A stretch of DNA of 64,000 nt from an uncultured Hyphomicrobiales bacterium (lineage in GTDB: Bacteria; Pseudomonadota; Alphaproteobacteria; Rhizobiales; Rhizobiaceae): the NCBI GenBank assembly GCA_943908365.1, contig CALTTH010000002.1, positions 1 to 64,000 on the forward strand. The letters are read 5' to 3'. Numbering within the stretch: position 1 is the first letter of the stretch; every line of letters begins with the position of its first letter. Below, piece by piece: positions 60,634 to 64,000 of the stretch. Below the pieces are notes generated by a model that had not been told where the DNA came from, made no database searches, and was given only the letters and a program-made list of their open reading frames with translations. A program made the position numbers and the translations under genes.

Positions 60634-61344
60634 ATGGTGAGCAAAGCCAAACCTGAAAGACGCCAGGAACTGATCTCCGGCCTCAAAGCCGCGTCCCCGC
60701 TGCTGGTTGCCATGGTGCCGATTGGCGTTGTCTTCGGCGCGATCGCCGTCAGCAAAGGTCTGTCGCCGGTGGAAGCCTGCCTGATGTCACTCCTCGTTTT
60801 CGCCGGCGGTTCGCAATTCGTCGCAATGGACTTGTGGACCCACCCAGCAAGCTGGGGAGCGCTCGGTTTTGCGGCACTGCTCGTCAATCTCAGACACATA
60901 TTGATGAGCGCTTCCATCGGCGTGAAAATGGAGGGTTTCAAGCCCTGGCAGCGCTGGCTTGCCATGCCTGTCCTGACGGACGAATCCTGGGCGTTGGCGG
61001 AATTTCGCAGCATGACGAGCACGCTCCGTCCGGCATTTTTCGCCGCCGCTGCTCTTTCGATCTATGTCGTCTGGAACCTGTCAACGCTGGCAGGCGCTCT
61101 GCTCGGCTCCGTCATGGGCGATACAACCGTCATCGGCCTCGATTTTGCATTCCCGGCGGTCTTCATCGTGCTTCTGATGGGGTTCTGGAAAGGCAGGCAA
61201 ACGGGTTTCGTTCTCCTGGCGAGTGCGACCTCCGCCTTCGTGGCCTATAGATACGTACCCGGCGCATGGTATATCGCTGCCGGTGCTCTCGCAGGACTGG
61301 CCGTTGCCACCTTCGGCAAGGATGAGGCGGAGAGACCGAAATGA
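60634..61344 (+). CDS. azlC: AzlC-family amino-acid exporter subunit
   Basis: 236-residue inner-membrane protein with about seven helices, opening GLKAASPLLVAMVPIGVVFG, the AzlC pattern. With AzlD it exports branched-chain amino acids or their analogues. The ATG at 60634 has AAGGAG 8 bases upstream. It overlaps azlD by four bases. Confidence 0.92.
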   Translation: MVSKAKPERRQELISGLKAASPLLVAMVPIGVVFGAIAVSKGLSPVEACLMSLLVFAGGSQFVAMDLWTHPASWGALGFAALLVNLRHILMSASIGVKMEGFKPWQRWLAMPVLTDESWALAEFRSMTSTLRPAFFAAAALSIYVVWNLSTLAGALLGSVMGDTTVIGLDFAFPAVFIVLLMGFWKGRQTGFVLLASATSAFVAYRYVPGAWYIAAGALAGLAVATFGKDEAERPK

Positions 61345-61643
61345 GCATCGACGCCAACACGCTGCTGACCATCCTCGCCATGGCGCTCGCGACACTCGCA
61401 ACACGCTTCGGCGGTCTCCTTCTCATCCGCCATGTCCAGATGACGGATCGAGCCAAACGCGCGCTCAACGCCGTGCCGCCCGCAGTCCTGATGGCCGTCG
61501 TCACCCCAACAGCATTGACGAGCGGCCTTGCCGAAACTATCGGCTGCGCTGTCACCGCGCTCGCTGCGACCCGCCTTTCGCTTCTACCTGCCGCAGCTGC
61601 GGGTGTGGTAGCCGTCGCGGCTTTGCGCGCGCTTGGGCTGTAG
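61341..61643 (+). CDS. azlD: AzlD-family amino-acid exporter subunit
   Basis: 100-residue membrane protein with three or four helices (ILAMALATLATRFGGLLLIR; VPPAVLMAVVTPTAL), the small partner of AzlC. ATGA overlap with azlC indicates coupled translation. Confidence 0.9.
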   Translation: MSIDANTLLTILAMALATLATRFGGLLLIRHVQMTDRAKRALNAVPPAVLMAVVTPTALTSGLAETIGCAVTALAATRLSLLPAAAAGVVAVAALRALGL

Positions 61644-61731
61644 TCGATCGCCCCCAGGGTTGTGCAGACTTCACAACGGCGCTATGTCCGGAACGACGAC
61701 TTTTTAGTTTGTGAAAAGCGGGAGCACCGTT

Positions 61732-63426
61732 TTGTTCAAAGACTACAAGATCGCCTTCCGGCCTTTGCTGCGGATATATCAAGACGATCTCAGGACTTCC
61801 TGGCGTTCGATCGTCGTTCTGATCGTTACGATATTCACAGGCGCGTTGTTGTCAGTATCCGGCCCCTATGTGTTTTCGCGCATCATCGATGACGTGCCCA
61901 AAGAGGCCGGTCCGTGGATCGTGGCATTTTCCCTCTATGCGATCCTGACAGCCCTTGCGACCGGTATTCAGCGCTGCACGCAATATCTCGCTGTGATCCA
62001 TTCGGAACGGCTGGAACTGGTGGCGACCACGCGCTTTTTCGAAAGAATCACGCGCAAGCAAGCCGCCTTTTTCACCGACCATAATCCAGCGGAAATCCAG
62101 CAGGCGCAGATGCAGGGCGCATCCGCTGCGTCGATTTTGATGCAGATCGGCCTGATCTATTTCGTGCCTGGCCTGGCCAATTTTCTGTTCAGCACCATCG
62201 TGCTGGGCGCGGCGATCAGCCTGGAGCTGGTTCTGATAGTTCTTTGTTACGGCGTCTTCTTCGTCGGCCTGACACTTGCCTCCAACCGCTTCACCAATCG
62301 CTATCTGGAGCAGGCAATAGATGCCGGGCAGTACAATGCTGCATTCGTCGGCAACGCGTTGAATATGATCGAACCCCTTCGGCACACTGGCAGCACAGCA
62401 TGGATGCAGCAACGCTTCGGCGACAATGCGACTGCGATCTACCAGAATTGGCGGCTTTATTCGCTCCGGCGGATCGCTTTCGTTTCAACAATCGCTTTTG
62501 CGCTCTGCGTTCAACTTATCCTCAGCTTCTGGCTGCTCCTTCCGCGCTATCAGCAAGGCCTCATTTCCGTCGGCGATATCGTTCTGTTCAACACGTTACT
62601 TCTTCAACTCAACACGCCCTTTGAGATGATCGGGCAATCGGTCAGCGAAGCCATGCGGTCGCTTGCCCGCTTCATGCCCTGCGCCCGCATGTGGATGGCG
62701 CCGGAGGAGCGGGAGGAGGTAGGAGCCAAGCCTGCACCTGCGCTTGTACAGAACATCGAACTTCAAAATGTCGGCTTCCGTTACGACAATGGCCGTGGCG
62801 TCAATAACGTTTCTTTCACCGCATCACGGGAACGGCTGACATTCATTACCGGCGAAACTGGTTCCGGTAAGTCTACCCTGTTCAAGCTCCTGCAAAAGAC
62901 GATAACGCCGCGGGAGGGGCGCATCCTCGTTGACGGTGTGGAGCTATGCGAGGTCGGCAAAAGCAGTTGGTACGCTGTGATCGGCATTGTGCCGCAGGAA
63001 ATTCAACTCCTCAATGACAGCCTTCGCACCAATATCGTTCTTGGTCGTCCGCATGATGAAGAGCGCTTGCGCAAGGTCGCGGATCAGGCTGCCATCTTGA
63101 AACGTATTGAAGGAATGGCGGACGGCTTCGATACAATTGTCGGGGAGAGGGGCCTGAAACTATCCGGTGGTGAGCGCCAGCGTATTGCCATTGCTCGCGC
63201 GCTCTACGGCGCGCCGTCAATCCTGCTTCTCGATGAAGCCAGCTCCGCACTCGATGAAGACACCGAGCGTGAGATCATGGATCAGCTCCGCAAACTGGAT
63301 GGGGATCTGACGATTATAGCCATTACCCACCGCCAAAGTTCCATTCAGCCGCAGGACCAGGTCATTGCCTTGAAAGCGGTTGAGGCGGGAGATTCAGTTT
63401 CTGAACCGCCGGCGCTATCCCCTTGA
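61732..63426 (+). CDS. ABC exporter, membrane-ATPase fusion
   Basis: 564 residues from the TTG at 61732 (GGGAG 7 bases upstream); a GTG at 61711 would add seven residues but has no site. The membrane domain (about 25-320) is followed by an ATPase with Walker A GETGSGKST, signature LSGGERQRIAIARAL, Walker B SILLLDEASSALD and switch ITHRQSS. All catalytic motifs look intact. The membrane half is unlike the Atm1-type exporter at 43939, and the substrate is unknown. No accessory or precursor-peptide gene is beside it. Confidence 0.9.
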   Translation: MFKDYKIAFRPLLRIYQDDLRTSWRSIVVLIVTIFTGALLSVSGPYVFSRIIDDVPKEAGPWIVAFSLYAILTALATGIQRCTQYLAVIHSERLELVATTRFFERITRKQAAFFTDHNPAEIQQAQMQGASAASILMQIGLIYFVPGLANFLFSTIVLGAAISLELVLIVLCYGVFFVGLTLASNRFTNRYLEQAIDAGQYNAAFVGNALNMIEPLRHTGSTAWMQQRFGDNATAIYQNWRLYSLRRIAFVSTIAFALCVQLILSFWLLLPRYQQGLISVGDIVLFNTLLLQLNTPFEMIGQSVSEAMRSLARFMPCARMWMAPEEREEVGAKPAPALVQNIELQNVGFRYDNGRGVNNVSFTASRERLTFITGETGSGKSTLFKLLQKTITPREGRILVDGVELCEVGKSSWYAVIGIVPQEIQLLNDSLRTNIVLGRPHDEERLRKVADQAAILKRIEGMADGFDTIVGERGLKLSGGERQRIAIARALYGAPSILLLDEASSALDEDTEREIMDQLRKLDGDLTIIAITHRQSSIQPQDQVIALKAVEAGDSVSEPPALSP

Positions 63427-63430
63427 AATG

Positions 63431-63467
63431 ACTCCGCCTCATCTTTGCTGAAAACATGAAGCGGAGG
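63431..63467. terminator. hairpin between convergent ABC and dnaB genes
   Basis: CTCCGCCTCAT and ATGAAGCGGAG pair with one mismatch across a 13-base loop, between the two stop codons. Probably a bidirectional terminator. Confidence 0.55.
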
Positions 63468-63472
63468 AAACG

Positions 63473-64000
63473 TCAGTGTTCTTCATACTGGCTGAAGGAT
63501 GGATCGGCGAGATCCGCAAAGCGGGTGAACTCGGCCTGGAAGGCGAGCTTGACCGTGCCGGTTGGGCCGTGACGCTGCTTGGCGATAATCACGTCGGCCG
63601 TGCCCTTCACCTTATCGAAAAGCGATTCCCACTCGGCATATTTCGGGTCTGCCGGATCGCGGGGCTCCATGTTCTTCACGTAGTATTCCTCACGGAACAC
63701 GAAGAGCACCACGTCGGCGTCCTGCTCGATGGAACCCGATTCACGAAGGTCGGAGAGTTGCGGGCGCTTGTCTTCACGGCTTTCTACCGCACGCGAGAGC
63801 TGTGAGAGCGCGATGATCGGAACGTTGAGTTCCTTGCCAAGCGCTTTCAGACCGGTGGTGATCTGGGTGATTTCCTGCACACGGTTTTCGCCGCCCTTGC
63901 CGGAGCCGGTCATCAGCTGAACGTAGTCGACCACCAGAACATCCAGACCCCGCTGACGCTTCAGGCGGCGTGCGCGGGCGGCAAGCTGCGCAATCGAGAT
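63473..64000 (-). CDS. dnaB: replicative DNA helicase DnaB, 3' part
   Basis: C-terminal 175 residues of the RecA-fold helicase domain of DnaB. Visible are the Walker B-like VVDYVQLM, the H3 region ALGKELNVPIIALSQLSRAV with LRESGSIEQDADVVLFVFRE, and the arginine-finger region KQRHGPTGTVKLAFQ. The 5' part lies beyond the window edge; the reading frame is open to base 64000. Confidence 0.96.
   Translation of the reverse strand: MSIAQLAARARRLKRQRGLDVLVVDYVQLMTGSGKGGENRVQEITQITTGLKALGKELNVPIIALSQLSRAVESREDKRPQLSDLRESGSIEQDADVVLFVFREEYYVKNMEPRDPADPKYAEWESLFDKVKGTADVIIAKQRHGPTGTVKLAFQAEFTRFADLADPSFSQYEEH

Noticed and set aside
61732..63426. ABC exporter as part of a bacteriocin or lasso-peptide cluster
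   Set aside because: No precursor peptide, maturation enzyme or immunity gene is visible next to it.

Overview
The window is a stretch of chromosome from a member of the Rhizobiales, most likely Rhizobiaceae of the Agrobacterium/Rhizobium group. The evidence is gene content and order (tandem RopA-type porins, slt-dapA-smpB, rpoZ-rel-DUF2062-acpS-lepB-rnc-era-recO, psd-pssA, dnaB/alr/radA/cvpA/purF), a single bifunctional Rsh-type (p)ppGpp enzyme, a CtrA-type TTAA-N7-TTAA box, and dispersed intergenic palindromic elements of the size and architecture described for rhizobial mosaic elements. Base composition and coding style look even throughout. I see no rRNA, tRNA, CRISPR array, prophage, transposase or integrase.

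Layout. 1-2100: two tandem outer-membrane porins (the first cut by the window edge), each with its own terminator. 2394-6475: lytic transglycosylase, then dapA and smpB. 6843-10058: a small secreted molybdopterin-fold-like protein followed directly by a membrane GGDEF-EAL protein, then an FkbM-like methyltransferase. 10138-12383: a soluble globin-coupled chemoreceptor and a NYN-domain protein. 12665-22255: a housekeeping block with rpoZ, rel, a DUF3563 micro-gene, DUF2062, acpS, lepB, rnc, era, a Crp/Fnr regulator, a single-domain response regulator and recO. 22274-34533: an accessory-flavoured section with an MFS carrier, a methyltransferase, a DUF2339/HD/MOSC set, a ring-cleaving-dioxygenase/hydrolase fusion, an NMT1-type ABC importer and a MarR-GNAT fusion. 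34598-41905: MscS channel, protein phosphatase, HD hydrolase, YgfZ, small envelope or unknown proteins, Nudix, GST, YnfA and the SRAP/YedK-type DNA-crosslink protein. 42110-48769: phosphatidylethanolamine synthesis (psd-pssA), an Atm1-like exporter, an anchored LysM protein and a LOG-type protein. 48786-54497: RarD, proline iminopeptidase with two GFA-family genes, a DUF559 remnant, cysS and an SDR. 54625-64000: purF, cvpA, radA, alr, an AraC regulator with azlCD, an ABC exporter, and the 3' part of dnaB.

Working together: acpS, lepB, rnc and era form a tight same-strand series with ATGA overlaps. psd and pssA overlap by ATGA, coupling two consecutive steps of phosphatidylethanolamine synthesis. 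The two GFA genes and pip form an overlapping series, as do ygfZ, the HD protein and the phosphatase.

The most interesting non-coding signal is a pair of dispersed intergenic repeat families. Type B is about 103 bp with two large palindromes and three full copies. Type A is a bipartite element with four copies plus one diverged half. At 21214-21425 a complete type B element sits exactly between the two halves of a type A element. I did not find a convincing wholly new multi-gene system. The best candidates for new biology are the nested mosaic repeat, the secreted-protein/GGDEF-EAL pair, the hairpin and U-tract directly before rel, and the inverted repeat abutting the rarD start codon.
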